From: Serratia sp. FDAARGOS_506
GTDB taxonomy: Bacteria > Pseudomonadota > Gammaproteobacteria > Enterobacterales > Enterobacteriaceae
DNA: 64,000 nucleotides
Reading direction: 5' to 3'
Assembly (NCBI RefSeq): GCF_003812745.1
Contig: NZ_CP033831.1
Coordinates: forward strand, 3,224,001-3,288,000
Program-made: the position numbers and the translations under genes
In this document: positions 44,897 through 53,582 of the stretch, one piece after another
Position numbering within the stretch: the first letter of the stretch is position 1
How the letters are laid out: every line of letters begins with the position of its first letter
The notes under the pieces: model-generated
What the model was told of the DNA's origin: nothing
The model's input: only the letters and a program-made list of their open reading frames with translations
The model's database searches: none

Positions 44897-45446
44897 GTTT
44901 TGCATTCTCCCGCCATTCACCTTGCAGCAGGGCGAAACCGAATTCGTCGCCCCATGCGCCTTTGAAAAACACGTTTTGCCGCCAATAGGCCTCGCGCCGA
45001 AAATTCAGCTTGCCGAACAGCGCGATGGCGGGAAGATTACGCGCGTCCACCACCGCGGTAATGCGGTGTTTCGCCAGCGGCCCGAACAACAGAGCGATGA
45101 CGGCGCTCAGTGCCTCATGCGCCAGCCCTTGACGTTGGTGACCGGGTGCGAAAGTCACGCCCAGCTCAGCCTGGCGCCCTGCATCGAAGAAATGTACCGC
45201 GACATCGCCGAGCAACGCGCCGTCCTCGCGGCGCTCGACCGCCAGTTGAAACCAGCTGCCGTCACGGTTGAACTCGAGCCGCCGCTGCCGTTCGAAAAAG
45301 GCCTGCGCATCGGCCGCGCTGTAGTCGCTCCAGCTCTGATAGCGCGCCACGTCAGGATGGCTGCGGTAAGCGGTAAAATGGGGCAGATCGTCGGGCGTGA
45401 AGGGGCGCAGGATCAGCCTGGGAGTCAACAGAGGTAAATAGCGCAT
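44880..45446 (-). CDS. GNAT-family N-acetyltransferase (RimJ/RimL-like)
   Basis: Acetyl-CoA-dependent acetyltransferase. Begins LLTPRLILRPFTPDDLPHFTAYRSHPDVARYQSW, the RimJ/RimL-type opening, and has the acetyl-CoA loop ELGVTFAPGHQRQGLAHEALSAVI and the late motif VDARNLPAIALFGKLNFRREAYWRQNVFFKG. 188 residues, typical. Acceptor unknown; overlaps the next gene. Confidence 0.85.
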   Translation of the reverse strand: MRYLPLLTPRLILRPFTPDDLPHFTAYRSHPDVARYQSWSDYSAADAQAFFERQRRLEFNRDGSWFQLAVERREDGALLGDVAVHFFDAGRQAELGVTFAPGHQRQGLAHEALSAVIALLFGPLAKHRITAVVDARNLPAIALFGKLNFRREAYWRQNVFFKGAWGDEFGFALLQGEWRENAKHDAAE

Positions 45447-45553
45447 TGTTTTTCCTTATCAGCGCATTAGGGCTATCGGCAGTGTAGCCCAAGCGCTGAA
45501 AGGAAGGCTGCGTAAAATGAGCTGCGGAAAAAGCGGGGAAAGCCGCCCATAGC

Positions 45554-46726
45554 TCATTCGTTGTGAGTTTCCTTTTGAAAAAAGATCAGCGTCAGCAACA
45601 GGGCGGTGGCGCCGAGTGGCAGAGAAAACAGCGGCAGATAATGGGCCGGCAACGCATAGAGCGTCAGGCCGCCCAGCATGCCGCCCGCTGCGATACCGGC
45701 GTACAGCACCGAACTGTTGAGTGACGCGGCCAACGCGCCAACGTGGTTTGGCAGCGACAATAAGCGGTGCTGGATCGGCACCAGATACATCCAGCCGGTG
45801 ATGCCCCAGGCCAGAAAGAGGGCCAGCACCCACCAGGGGGAGGCAATATAGAAGGTCAGCAGGAATAGGGACAGCGTCTGGATCGTCACAGAAAGCAGCA
45901 GCACGAACTTGCTGCCGAGGGCGTCGGTCAGTACACCGGAGGCAACATTCCCGATCGCGGCGCCGACGCCGAATATCAGCAGTGCAAGGGGGAGGATCGC
46001 CTCCGGGCCAAAACGGGTATTTATCAGCAATACGCTGACGTAGCTATAAACGATATGTTCTGAACAAACGGCAAAAAATGTAATTAGCAGCGTGGTCAGT
46101 ACCGCCTTTTGCCGCAGCGGGGCGAGCCGCTTTTTGAGCGAATGTTTATCTGGCGGCGCAAGGGTGTGTAGCGCCAGCGAAAGGCCCAGCAATGCAATCG
46201 CCCCCAGCAGGGCGATGAACAGGAAGACTTCGCGCCAGCCGATCAGTTTGGCGAGAAAAGTGCCAAACGGAATGCCGAGCGCAATAGCCAATGTCATACC
46301 CCCATAGACGATGGAAATGGCCAGACCGCGGCGTTTTTCCTCCACCAGCCCCACCGCGGCGGCGGCGGCCTGCGGCGTATAACAGGCCGCCCCTAAGGCC
46401 GCCAGCACTCTGCCGACCGAGACCTGCAGGTAGTTGGTGGCACAGGCGCAGGCCAGGTTGCCGGCGATGAACAGCACCAGCGCCAACTGCAGGATACGCT
46501 TGCGGTTGACGTTGCCAAGCAGCCAGGCGGTCAGTGGTGCGAATAGCATGTATGCCAGCGCGAATACCGATATCAACTGCCCCGTTTGCGCGATGCTGAC
46601 GGCAAAGGTGTCGGAAATGTCGCTGAGCACGCCGGCGACGATAAAAGTGTCAGTGCCGATGGCGAAGGTACCGATTGCCATCAGGTAAAGCGGGAAAAGC
46701 TGACTGTTATAGCCCGTTAATCTCAT
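45554..46726 (-). CDS. MFS efflux transporter (DHA1 family)
   Basis: Twelve-helix exporter of the DHA1 (AraJ/YdhP-like) group. Motifs: PLYLMAIGTFAIGTDTFIVAGVLSDIS at helix 1, LTAWLLGNVNRKRILQLALVLFIAGNLACACATN (motif A region) and GRVLAALGAACYTPQAAAAAVGLV, then GIPFGTFLAKLIGWREVFLFIALLG (motif C-like). 390 residues, normal. Divergent from an orphan LuxR-type regulator across a region with repeated GACAG motifs, its likely regulator. Confidence 0.88.
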   Translation of the reverse strand: MRLTGYNSQLFPLYLMAIGTFAIGTDTFIVAGVLSDISDTFAVSIAQTGQLISVFALAYMLFAPLTAWLLGNVNRKRILQLALVLFIAGNLACACATNYLQVSVGRVLAALGAACYTPQAAAAAVGLVEEKRRGLAISIVYGGMTLAIALGIPFGTFLAKLIGWREVFLFIALLGAIALLGLSLALHTLAPPDKHSLKKRLAPLRQKAVLTTLLITFFAVCSEHIVYSYVSVLLINTRFGPEAILPLALLIFGVGAAIGNVASGVLTDALGSKFVLLLSVTIQTLSLFLLTFYIASPWWVLALFLAWGITGWMYLVPIQHRLLSLPNHVGALAASLNSSVLYAGIAAGGMLGGLTLYALPAHYLPLFSLPLGATALLLTLIFFQKETHNE

Positions 46727-47050
46727 TCTGTATTCCTGACAGGTTCGTTTTTATCGTGGCACGCCCCCATTATTTTCGGTATGGCGTCGGTTATTCATCA
46801 AACTCAGGCCCACAGAAAAAGTAATGGCGGACAGGTGGCGCTGTCCATGACAGAAATGACAGGTTTACGCTATCCGGCAACTCTGTTATCTGCACGATGC
46901 CGAAAAGGAGAAATAAGCTGGAGAATAGCTTTTTCGTTATAGCGTTGGCATTTTTTATTATATGAAACGGCTACTGGCGTCGGGCCGCGATATTCTATAG
47001 TGAGCCTGACCTATTAATAAATCGGCATCGCTATCTGGAGAACCTGCGTT
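46727..47050. promoter_or_regulatory. Divergent control region with GACAG motif cluster
   Basis: 324 bases between the MFS and LuxR genes. GACAGGTT occurs at 46738-46745 and 46858-46865, GGACAGGT at 46829-46836, GACAG at 46849-46853 and the inverse CTGTCC at 46841-46846. They form two overlapping perfect palindromes, GGACAG-N6-CTGTCC (46829-46846, 18 bp) and CTGTC-CAT-GACAG (46841-46853). The 18-bp palindrome has lux-box size but its half-sites point the other way from the usual CTG-N10-CAG lux box. Confidence 0.5.
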
Positions 47051-47767
47051 ATGAATATCCGCACTCAACGGCTCATGGCGGAGGTGATGGGCAGCTTGGC
47101 CGATCGCGAACGTTTTCTGACGCAGCTGGGGCCCTGCGCTGAGGCATTGGGGTTTGATTATTTCTCCTACATCGTGTTTTCCTGTTATCCGGCAAGCCGA
47201 CCCAAAATGCTGATCGAAGGGAATTTTTCAGCGAACTATCTCGAGGATTATCGGCGGCAGCGGACGTATTTGCAGGATCCGGTTATTGAGCGCGCTCACC
47301 ATTCCACGCTGCAGTTCCCGTGGGACGAAAGCTTTTATCACGAACGGCCAGCGCTTTGGCGGCGTATGGCGCAGTTCGGCCTGTGTGCAGGTTGGTCGCA
47401 ATCGGTCAAGGATTGCTATGGCCGGCTGGGGATCCTGACGTTTGCCGGCAGGGCGTTACCGGAGCAAACGCCGCAAGCGCGGGCGGCAAATGAAACCTTT
47501 TTCCTTTGGCTAGCGCAAACCGCTCATAAAACGCTGCGGGAAGCTTTGATATCGGTGAACGACGACGCGATAAAAGATGTGCTGACGCTGCGCGAAAAAG
47601 ACATCTTGCGCTGGTGCAGCGAAGGGAAAACGGCGGAAGAGATTGCGCTGTTGATGGGGATAAGCGAACGCACGGTCAATTTCCATATAGGCAACTCGAT
47701 TAAAAAACTTTCTGTCGCCAATAAGACCGCCGCCACCGCCAAAGCGGTTTATTTACAGCTGATTTAA
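47051..47767 (+). CDS. LuxR-family AHL-receptor-like regulator (orphan)
   Basis: Autoinducer-binding domain (residues about 10-165) plus C-terminal GerE helix-turn-helix (residues about 175-235; LTLREKDILRWCSEGKTAEEIALLMGISERTVNFHIGNSIKKL). Of the six usual ligand-pocket residues, Tyr (Y67), Asp-Pro (D76, P77), Trp (W91) and Gly (G114) are kept, but the first Trp (W57 of TraR) is Tyr (Y63). No luxI synthase gene lies in the window, so it is a solo here. It faces an MFS exporter gene across a palindrome-rich gap. Confidence 0.86.
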   Translation: MNIRTQRLMAEVMGSLADRERFLTQLGPCAEALGFDYFSYIVFSCYPASRPKMLIEGNFSANYLEDYRRQRTYLQDPVIERAHHSTLQFPWDESFYHERPALWRRMAQFGLCAGWSQSVKDCYGRLGILTFAGRALPEQTPQARAANETFFLWLAQTAHKTLREALISVNDDAIKDVLTLREKDILRWCSEGKTAEEIALLMGISERTVNFHIGNSIKKLSVANKTAATAKAVYLQLI

Positions 47768-47946
47768 TTGTGAGGAATAAATAATTAATCGCCTATCAGT
47801 TAGCGGTGCGATGTTTATATTTTGTTAAATTAAGCATTGTCCTTATCAGTATTTACCTCCGATCACAAAAGCGTGATAAAGCGGTTCACCGCCCCCGTGC
47901 GCGGCAGTACTCTGTAGGCACCCGGTTTACATAGAAAGGACGTGAT

Positions 47947-48375
47947 ATGTACAAGACTATTTTAGTGCCGATCGATATTGAAGAAGATTTGTTGACCGAG
48001 CATGCGCTGAAGCATGTGGAGTATTTGGCGAAGATGTCCGGCGCTAAGGTGCATTTCTTCCATGCGCTGCCGGATGCTTCGGCTTTTGTTACTGCCTATT
48101 CGTTCGGTCTCAAGGAGTTTGAGAATCAGGCGGAAGTGAAGGCGGTGGAGAAACTGAAGCAAATCATGTCAGAAATCGATCTGCCGTTGGATCGCCTCAA
48201 TTACACCGTCAGCTTTGGCTCCGCGCGCGATCAAGCGCTGGAATTGGCGGAAGAGATCGACGCCGATCTGATCATCATCGGTTCGCGCCGCCCGAGCGTG
48301 AAAACCTATCTGCTGGGGTCTAATGCCGCCGCCATTGTGCGCCATGCCAATATTTCGGTGATGGTAGTCAGATAA
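47947..48375 (+). CDS. uspF: Universal stress protein, UspF-like
   Basis: ATP-binding universal stress protein of the UspF/UspG class. Starts MYKTILVPIDIEEDLLTEHALKHVEYLAKMSGAKVHFFHALP. The nucleotide-binding GxxG9-G(S/T) region is IIIGSRRPSVKTYLLGSNAAAIVRHANISVMVVR, which is nearly the UspF C-terminus. 142 residues. A hairpin with a T-rich tail follows the stop. Confidence 0.88.
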   Translation: MYKTILVPIDIEEDLLTEHALKHVEYLAKMSGAKVHFFHALPDASAFVTAYSFGLKEFENQAEVKAVEKLKQIMSEIDLPLDRLNYTVSFGSARDQALELAEEIDADLIIIGSRRPSVKTYLLGSNAAAIVRHANISVMVVR

Positions 48376-48398
48376 TCCTTCTCAAGCCCACCGTTCTC

Positions 48399-48435
48399 GG
48401 GCGCGTTCTGCGGTTTGCAGAGCGCGCCTGGCGTT
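48399..48435 (+). terminator. uspF terminator (imperfect)
   Basis: GGGCGCGTTCTGC / GCAGAGCGCGCC hairpin with one wobble pair and a short loop, followed by TGGCGTTTTATT. Confidence 0.6.
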
Positions 48436-48541
48436 TTATTGCCATCTCAGTCTGAGCTGCTACGATTTTAGCTGACGTTTTATGCCAACCGGGCCACCGG
48501 CCTTGCGCATATTCTTCATCTCAGCCAGAAGAGGGGCAGCT

Positions 48542-49222
48542 ATGCCATTAGAAGTCGATGGGATCATAAGAGGCGATAGGGGCAGTGAACCGAACCGCTG
48601 GCAACATGCATCAACCAAACCGCATATCACGCTGACCTGGCATCACACCATTCCCTGGAACTGTTTACGTAATGTCTGGAATGGTCTGGTGGCGGGGCAG
48701 CATTGGAACGCGCTGGACGAGTTTATGGATCTGATCGGTGTGCCAAACCGCGCTGAGGTGCTTAAACAGATCAAGAATAAAAACCTGCAGGATCGTGATG
48801 GATTACATACCCTGGTGACCTGGCAAGGATGGAATATCGTCGAAGGGCCAGGCAACGAGTATCGCGCGCAGGGGGACGATCCCGGTGAAAATTTCGACGG
48901 TTGGTCGGGTAATGGCATGAGCACTAATCAGCGAGCGACGCAGCAGCAGGTCAACGTGCTGTATCGGGTGATGGAGCCGTTGGGAAACCGTGCGCTGGAC
49001 GCCGCCAGACAGGCGCCGAACATTACTGCAGAAGAAGCGAGCGTCTTGCAACGGACGATTAAACAGACCCGCCCAACGTTGCGAGGAAAGGAACCGATCC
49101 GGTGGCAAGAGGACATGTGGCATCAGGTGCAGCCGGGTAAAGAGGCGAAACACTTCGCCCGCTGGGATATCAAACCGGTGTGGCGCAAGCGCTTGCACAG
49201 CGATCTGGCTCCGGCAGGATAA
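48542..49222 (+). CDS. Unrecognised protein with TWHH-IPW motif (possible HNH-like effector)
   Basis: Family not firmly recognised. 226 residues from ATG 48542, chosen because GAGGGG lies 5 bases upstream (a frame reaches 48482 without such a site). The N-terminal third has HITLTWHHTIPWNCLRNVWNGL; His-His followed by Ile-Pro resembles the core of WHH/HNH-type nuclease toxins and of 'HHIIPW' proteins found in toxin loci. Later parts are Trp-rich (TWQGWNIVEGPGNEYR, EPIRWQEDMWHQV). No signal peptide, no recognised secretion domain, and no obvious immunity gene adjacent. Activity as a nuclease is speculation. Confidence 0.6.
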   Translation: MPLEVDGIIRGDRGSEPNRWQHASTKPHITLTWHHTIPWNCLRNVWNGLVAGQHWNALDEFMDLIGVPNRAEVLKQIKNKNLQDRDGLHTLVTWQGWNIVEGPGNEYRAQGDDPGENFDGWSGNGMSTNQRATQQQVNVLYRVMEPLGNRALDAARQAPNITAEEASVLQRTIKQTRPTLRGKEPIRWQEDMWHQVQPGKEAKHFARWDIKPVWRKRLHSDLAPAG

Positions 49223-49228
49223 GTCTCT

Positions 49229-49254
49229 CCCCGCGCCGTGTTGCCGGCGCGGGG
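49229..49254. terminator. Hairpin between convergent genes at 49.2 kb
   Basis: Perfect 10-bp inverted repeat CCCCGCGCCG / CGGCGCGGGG with 6-base loop; no T run on either side. Confidence 0.5.
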
Positions 49255-49268
49255 GCATCAATCCGGCG

Positions 49269-50282
49269 CTAATCGCACAGCGCCACTATTTCGTCGTATA
49301 ACATCCTGGGGATCTCTACGCCGTCTTGCTCACTCTGGCGCCGCTGTCGATATCGGCGCTCGCCTGGGATGCGTGCGCCTTGCGCCTGCATATCGTCAAA
49401 CATTGCCTCTGCGTTGGCGAAATATTTCTCCTGATCCGCACCGAGAAAACGCTCGGGATCCAACGCGATGATCAGCTCACCGCCGTAAGGCGACGAACCG
49501 GTGCCGTCGTCGTAGGCCAGCGACTCTTTGCTGGTCATATCGCCGATCAGCGGCCCAGCCAATAATTCAACCATCGCCGCCAGCGCCGAGCCCTTGTGTC
49601 CACCAAAGGTCAGCATAGCTCCCTCCAATACGCTGGCGGCATCGGTGGACGGATTGCCTGCCTTATCAATGCCCCAGCCTTCAGGTAGCGGGGTGCCTGC
49701 GCGGCGATGTAATTCGATTTCGCCGCGCGCCGCAGCGCTGGTGGCCATGTCGAACAAAAACGGTGGCCGATTCGGGCGCGGCCAGCCAAAGGCGAGGGGA
49801 TTGGTGCCGAACAGCGGGCGTGAACCGCCGGCCGGCGTCACCCAGGCGTGGCTCGGCGTGCAGGCTAAGGCCACCAACCCCTGTTCGGTCAACGGCTCGA
49901 TGTCGGCCCATAGCGCGGAGAAATGTACGCAGCGGTTGATCGCCAGCGCGGCGATGCCATTGGCGCGCACCTTATCGACAAAAGCCGGCAGAGCGGTGCG
50001 GTAGGCCAGCAGGGAAAACGCGCCGCCGGCGTCGGCGCGCAAGATGGCTGGTGCCGAGTCGATCAGCCTGGGCTTTGCATCGGCAGAGACTTTACCTGCC
50101 CGCAGCGATTGCACGCAGCCCAACAGCCGGTACAGCCCGTGCGAAGCGCAGCCGTCGCGTTCGCCCTGGGTGACATTTTGCGCCACCGCCTCGGCATGCG
50201 CCTGATTGAAACCGTTGCCGCGCAGCGTACGCAACGCCAGTTGATAAGCCTGTTCCAGTGACAAAGCGTGCATGGATGTCAT
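49269..50282 (-). CDS. Ldh-family oxidoreductase (probable 1-pyrroline-2-carboxylate reductase)
   Basis: NAD(P)H-dependent enzyme of the malate/L-lactate dehydrogenase (DpkA/YlbC) fold, which in proline-related loci reduces 1-pyrroline-2-carboxylate to L-proline. Typical elements: NVTQGERDGCASHGLYRLLGCVQSL, VHFSALWADIEPL, TPAGGSRPLFGTNPLAFGWPRPNRPPFLFDMATSAAARGEI and GHKGSALAAMVELLAGPL. The frame opens at 50378, but GGAGG 8 bases before ATG 50282 gives 337 residues. It is last in a minus-strand operon after the permease (19-base gap). Confidence 0.82.
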   Translation of the reverse strand: MTSMHALSLEQAYQLALRTLRGNGFNQAHAEAVAQNVTQGERDGCASHGLYRLLGCVQSLRAGKVSADAKPRLIDSAPAILRADAGGAFSLLAYRTALPAFVDKVRANGIAALAINRCVHFSALWADIEPLTEQGLVALACTPSHAWVTPAGGSRPLFGTNPLAFGWPRPNRPPFLFDMATSAAARGEIELHRRAGTPLPEGWGIDKAGNPSTDAASVLEGAMLTFGGHKGSALAAMVELLAGPLIGDMTSKESLAYDDGTGSSPYGGELIIALDPERFLGADQEKYFANAEAMFDDMQAQGARIPGERRYRQRRQSEQDGVEIPRMLYDEIVALCD

Positions 50283-50301
50283 TTCGATGTCCTCCCTGGG
50301 G

Positions 50302-51867
50302 TCATTCTTCTTCATCGCCGATAAAATTGGCCTGGGGTAAACAGGTATAGGCGCCCCAGTAGTAAACCGCCAGCGCAATCACCGCCATGGTGAGGGTGTC
50401 CCACGGGTGGGCAATAGCGCCGATGCCGCCGAAGCTGCTGAGGTAAGAGAGTGCGATCACCAGCGCATAGAAGACGATCAGCCACAGCGAGGACCAAACT
50501 TGCTGCCGAAGGCTAACGGCGTGGGTCGGCACCTGATTTTTGAACAGGATGTAGATGAAGAACATCAGGATCTGCAAACCGAGCAGCCAGGAGACGGTAT
50601 CCCAGCCGGACCAGAAAACGATCAATGCCGAAATGATAAACGACAGCGGGCCGAGCACGAAGAAAGCGCGCACCCGGAACGGGCGCGGCATATTGGGCGC
50701 ATTGCGCCGCAGCCCGGCGGCAGTGACCGGGGCGATGGCGTAACTCAGTACCAGCGCGGCGGACACCACGCCGATCAGTTTTTCCCACGACGGGAACGGC
50801 AGCGTCCAGAATACCGAAAGGGCGAAGGTCAGCCACAGCGCTGGGCGGGGAATACCGGACTCGCCATCCACCCGGGTGAACAGTTTGAAGAAGGTGCCGG
50901 CGCGCGCCCAGCCGTAGATTACGCGAGGCGTGGCGTTCATATAGATGTTGCCGGTGCCGCTCGGCGAAACGATCGCGTCGCTGACCACCAGAAATGCCAA
51001 CCATCCCATGCCCAGCGTGATGGCGATGTCGCGGAACGGCAGAGAGAACTGTTGGCTGATGCCGGCCCAGCCGCCGCTCAACATCTCGCTGGGGATACTG
51101 CCGAGAAACGCTATCTGCAGCAGCACATAGATGATGGTGGACAGCACCACCGACAGGATCAGCGCGATGGGAATGGTACGCTGCGGCCTTTGCACCTCGC
51201 TGGCGACCGAAATGATCGGTGTCAGGCCGAGGTAGGCGAAGATGATGCCACCGGCGGAAATGGCGGCCTCAACCCCGGCGGAGCCGAAGGGAGCAAAGCC
51301 CTGGCTGTGCAGGTTTTCCGGTTTGAAAAAGCTGAATAACACCACGATCACCAGCAGCGGTACCAGAAACTTCAGTACGCTGATCAGATTATTGGATTTA
51401 GCGAAGGTTTTGACGCTGTAGTAGTTGAGCGCGAAGAAAAAACACAGCAGCGCCAGCTGCACCAGCCAGCCGATCGGCGTCGGGTCGCCGGAACCCGGCT
51501 GGCTGAGGAACGGGAACCAGGCGGCGGCGTATTGCCGGGCGGCGACGACTTCGATGGCGATCAGGCTGGAGAAGGCGATCAGCGTGATAAACCCCAGCAG
51601 ATAACCCATGAGTTCGCCGTGCGAGAACACCGGATAGCGAATGATGCCACCGGCGCGCGGCAGGGCGGCGCCCAGCTCGCAGTAGACAATGCCGAGCAGC
51701 AGCACCGCCAGGCCGCCGATCAGCCAGGAATAGATGCCAGCCGGGCCGGCGATGGAGGAGACATGGCTGGCGGCGAACAGCCAACCGGAACCGAAGATGG
51801 CGCCCAGACCGATGAACGTCAGATCGGTGAGCGTAAGCTGCTTCTTGAATTTGCCTTGGGTTGTCAT
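50302..51867 (-). CDS. APC-family amino acid permease (candidate hydroxyproline importer)
   Basis: Twelve-to-fourteen-helix permease of the amino acid/polyamine/organocation superfamily. N-terminal signature TLTDLTFIGLGAIFGSGWLFAASHVSSIAGPAGIYSWLIGG, then YSVKTFAKSNNLISVLKFLVPLLVIVVLFSF and ISVASEVQRPQRTIPIALILS. 521 residues. It lies between the semialdehyde dehydrogenase and the Ldh-type reductase in one operon, so uptake of hydroxyproline or proline is a context inference. Confidence 0.85.
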   Translation of the reverse strand: MTTQGKFKKQLTLTDLTFIGLGAIFGSGWLFAASHVSSIAGPAGIYSWLIGGLAVLLLGIVYCELGAALPRAGGIIRYPVFSHGELMGYLLGFITLIAFSSLIAIEVVAARQYAAAWFPFLSQPGSGDPTPIGWLVQLALLCFFFALNYYSVKTFAKSNNLISVLKFLVPLLVIVVLFSFFKPENLHSQGFAPFGSAGVEAAISAGGIIFAYLGLTPIISVASEVQRPQRTIPIALILSVVLSTIIYVLLQIAFLGSIPSEMLSGGWAGISQQFSLPFRDIAITLGMGWLAFLVVSDAIVSPSGTGNIYMNATPRVIYGWARAGTFFKLFTRVDGESGIPRPALWLTFALSVFWTLPFPSWEKLIGVVSAALVLSYAIAPVTAAGLRRNAPNMPRPFRVRAFFVLGPLSFIISALIVFWSGWDTVSWLLGLQILMFFIYILFKNQVPTHAVSLRQQVWSSLWLIVFYALVIALSYLSSFGGIGAIAHPWDTLTMAVIALAVYYWGAYTCLPQANFIGDEEE

Positions 51868-51911
51868 GGTATTACCCTTTTGTTATTGAGTGGCAGGCAG
51901 ATGCGGCCGGG

Positions 51912-53528
51912 CTAATTTGGGGCAGGCGAAACCAGGGGATCTCGGGTGAAAACGCCGTTCACCAGCCGCAGCAGGTTGAGCGGGTTGGCGTCCTGCAGCG
52001 GCGGCGGCAACAGCGCCGCAGGGGTATTTTGCAGGCAGACCGGCCGCAGGAAACGTTCGATGGCCAACGTGCCTACCGAGGTGCCGCGTGCGTCACTGGT
52101 CGCCGGATAGGGGCCGCCGTGCACCATGGCGTCGCACACTTCTACCCCGGTCGGATACCCGTTGAACAGCACCCGACCGGCCTTGCGTGCCAACAGCGTC
52201 GTCAGCCCGGTGGCCATATCGAGATCGCCGTCATCCGCCAGCAGCGTGGCGGTCAACTGACCTTGCAATGCCGCCAGCGCCGCGTGCAGCTGTGCTTCGT
52301 TATCCACCGCCACCAGGATGCTGGCCGGGCCGAAGACCTCCTGTTGCAGCAGCGGATCGGCCTGCAGCAGCAGTGCCTCCTCCGCTTGATACAGCCGTGC
52401 CGTCGCCCGATGAGGGGGCGTTTCGCTGCGGCCCGCCAGACGGCGTATACCGGGGTGCGCATCGAGGGCCGCCAGCCCGTGGCGGTAGTGCTCCAGCGTG
52501 CCGGTATTCAGCATCGGTTGCGGCTCGGCGGCGTTGACCAAGGCGCTCATCGTTTCGGCCAGCCGATCGAAGGCGGCGCCGCGCAGCGCGACGATCACGC
52601 CGGGCTTGGTGCAGAACTGACCGCAGCCGAGCGTAAAGGAAGAAACCAGTTCCTGCGCGATGTGCTGCCCGCGTCGCGCCAGCGCCTGTGGCAGGATCAC
52701 TACCGGGTTGATGCTCGACATTTCGGCGAAGACCGGGATAGGTTGAAGGCGTTGCATCGCCAGGTCGAATAGCGCCCGGCCGCCTTGCAGCGAGCCGGTG
52801 AATCCCACTGCCTGAATCGCCGGATGTTGTACCAGGTCAGCCCCCACGCGGTTGCCGAAGATCATGTTGAAAACGCCGGCGGGCATCCCCGTGCGTTCCC
52901 GTGCGCGTTCGATCGCCTGAGCGGTAAGCTCGGCGGTGATCATATGGCCGCTGTGCGCCTTGAACACGACCGGGCAGCCGGCGGCGAGCGCGGCGGCGGT
53001 ATCGCCGCCCGCGGTGGAGAACGCCAGCGGGAAGTTGCTGGCGCCGAATACCGCCACCGGGCCGAGCGCCACGCGGTATTGACGCAGATCGGGGCGCGGC
53101 AGGGGGGAGCGCTGCGGCAGCGCGCAGTCGATGCGCACGCCCTCGACGTCACCGCGCCGCAGCAGCGTAGCGAACAGCCGCATCTGGCCGCTGGTTCTGG
53201 CGCGCTCACCGCTCAACCGCGCCGGCGGCAAGGCCGTTTCCTGCATGGCGAAGGCGAAGAAAGCCTCATCCAACGCGTCTAACTCCTCGGCGATGGCGTC
53301 GAGAAAGTTCGCGCGTTGTGCCGCGCTGAGCTGCGAATAAGGTGCAAAGGCCACGGCGGCGGCTTCTGCGGCGGCGGCGGTTTCTGCCGCCGTGGCCTGA
53401 TGGAAGCGGTAGCCGGTCGGCTGTCCGTCGTCGGCGCGCAGGCTGAGCAGCGTCGCTTCCCCTTCGGCGCGGCGTTGGCCGCCGATAAATTGTTGGCCGC
53501 TGATGGCGGCGTAGCGATCGTTGGGCAT
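51912..53528 (-). CDS. 2-oxoglutarate semialdehyde dehydrogenase (NADP-type ALDH)
   Basis: Aldehyde dehydrogenase expected to oxidise 2,5-dioxopentanoate to 2-oxoglutarate, the last step of hydroxyproline breakdown. Catalytic Cys in FTLGCGQFCTKPG, general base Glu in VFAEMSSINPV, cofactor loop GFTGSLQGGRALFDLA. The sequence LGPVAVFGASNFPLAFSTAGGDTAAALAAGCPVVFKAH is characteristic of this ALDH subgroup. The frame opens at 53564; ATG 53528 with GGGGGAA before it fits better (538 residues). It starts 54 bases after the deaminase gene. Confidence 0.88.
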   Translation of the reverse strand: MPNDRYAAISGQQFIGGQRRAEGEATLLSLRADDGQPTGYRFHQATAAETAAAAEAAAVAFAPYSQLSAAQRANFLDAIAEELDALDEAFFAFAMQETALPPARLSGERARTSGQMRLFATLLRRGDVEGVRIDCALPQRSPLPRPDLRQYRVALGPVAVFGASNFPLAFSTAGGDTAAALAAGCPVVFKAHSGHMITAELTAQAIERARERTGMPAGVFNMIFGNRVGADLVQHPAIQAVGFTGSLQGGRALFDLAMQRLQPIPVFAEMSSINPVVILPQALARRGQHIAQELVSSFTLGCGQFCTKPGVIVALRGAAFDRLAETMSALVNAAEPQPMLNTGTLEHYRHGLAALDAHPGIRRLAGRSETPPHRATARLYQAEEALLLQADPLLQQEVFGPASILVAVDNEAQLHAALAALQGQLTATLLADDGDLDMATGLTTLLARKAGRVLFNGYPTGVEVCDAMVHGGPYPATSDARGTSVGTLAIERFLRPVCLQNTPAALLPPPLQDANPLNLLRLVNGVFTRDPLVSPAPN

Positions 53529-53582
53529 CGGTTCCCCCGGTAGAGAAGGCATGACGCCCGGCATGGCCGGGCGGTGAAAGCG

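Noticed and set aside
46829-46846. GGACAGGTGGCGCTGTCC as a classic lux box
   Set aside because: Size fits, but half-sites are inverted relative to the CTG-N10-CAG lux-box form, so it is reported only as a palindrome.
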